A stretch of 36,432 bases of DNA from a virus: IMG/VR virus record IMGVR_UViG_3300009285_002066, positions 1 to 36,432 of that record; one strand, given 5' to 3'. The translations under genes and the position numbers were made by a program. The notes under the pieces were generated by a model. That model saw only the letters and a program-made list of their open reading frames with translations. It was not told the DNA's origin and ran no database searches. Positions 36,363 to 36,432 of this stretch are shown piece by piece; within the stretch, counting starts at the first letter, position 1; each line of letters begins with the position of its first letter.

Positions 36363-36432
36363 CTATTTTATTATTTTTATATTTTTAGGCAGCGTAACCC
36401 CTTTAAGGTCACATCCGCCAACATCCAGGGAC
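36363..36432 (-). CDS. C-terminal end of a gene entering from the right edge
   Basis: The frame ending at 36363 is open to the window edge and codes SLDVGGCDLKGVTLPKNIKI ending IK. The LDVxGCDLKGVTLP phrase resembles repeat-type phage proteins of the LDL.GC.L..V.LP kind. Only 22 residues are visible. Confidence 0.5.
   Translation of the reverse strand, partial: SLDVGGCDLKGVTLPKNIKIIK

Noticed and set aside
1-36432. CRISPR array, insertion sequence, integrase, attachment site, rRNA or tRNA
   Set aside because: No regular spaced repeats, transposase or tyrosine/serine recombinase motifs and no cloverleaf sequence were recognised. A lysogenic module may lie outside the window.

Overview
The window is one contiguous stretch of a tailed bacteriophage genome (Caudoviricetes). 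Almost everything is coded on the minus strand, so it is read from right to left, with very tight packing: most gene junctions are ATGA, GTGA or TAATG overlaps. The terminase, portal, scaffold, capsid, adaptor and lysis genes identify it as a phage. No integrase, repressor-integrase cassette or tRNA was recognised. The neck and tail genes (adaptor, stabilisation-like protein, no tape measure or sheath seen) suggest a podovirus-like virion. Sec signal peptides, a lipoprotein with a lipobox and an NlpC/P60 endolysin fit a Gram-negative, probably uncultured host, but the host cannot be named from the sequence.

In transcription order: (1) 36.4-33.07 kb, an AT-rich accessory block of small overlapping genes: a truncated Pnkp-type HAD phosphatase, a C5-cytosine methyltransferase-like protein, an exported zinc-ribbon protein, a second SAM methyltransferase, a VRR-NUC nuclease, two small membrane proteins and an HTH protein. 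(2) About 33.0 kb, a candidate promoter and structured leader, then an endonuclease VII-type HNH, TerS and TerL (32.8-30.5 kb). (3) Five tiny ORFs, a GroES-like co-chaperonin, portal, scaffold, capsid accessory and major capsid genes (30.5-22.5 kb), with an intrinsic terminator directly before the scaffold gene. (4) 22.46-16.1 kb, seven consecutive genes (fibre/lectin-like proteins, adaptor, stabilisation-like protein) that all begin with Sec-type signal peptides. (5) 16.1-7.36 kb, two probable internal virion proteins and a 2274-residue multidomain protein carrying PPxPWE repeats, a GGDEF-like domain, a complete DnaN-type sliding clamp, an HExxH zincin and an LPD38-like C-terminus. (6) 7.36-4.04 kb, another exported fibre-like protein and the lysis cassette (NlpC/P60 endolysin, holin-like protein, lipoprotein), interrupted by a plus-strand HNH endonuclease with its own consensus promoter, then a DUF1353 protein. 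(7) 4.0-0 kb, a consensus sigma70-type promoter, a structured leader with tandem terminator-like hairpins, and a recombination operon (RecT, a PD-(D/E)XK exonuclease, a coiled-coil partner and small proteins) interrupted by another HNH gene.

The most unusual points are the uninterrupted run of signal peptides on neck and tail proteins, whose relatives are normally cytoplasmic; the sliding clamp and GGDEF-like domain embedded in one giant virion-type polyprotein; the attenuator-like leader of the recombination operon; and 11-14-codon micro-ORFs that exactly bridge gaps between genes with ATGA/GTGA/TAATG junctions. All assignments come from reading translated sequences against remembered family motifs; no database search was run.
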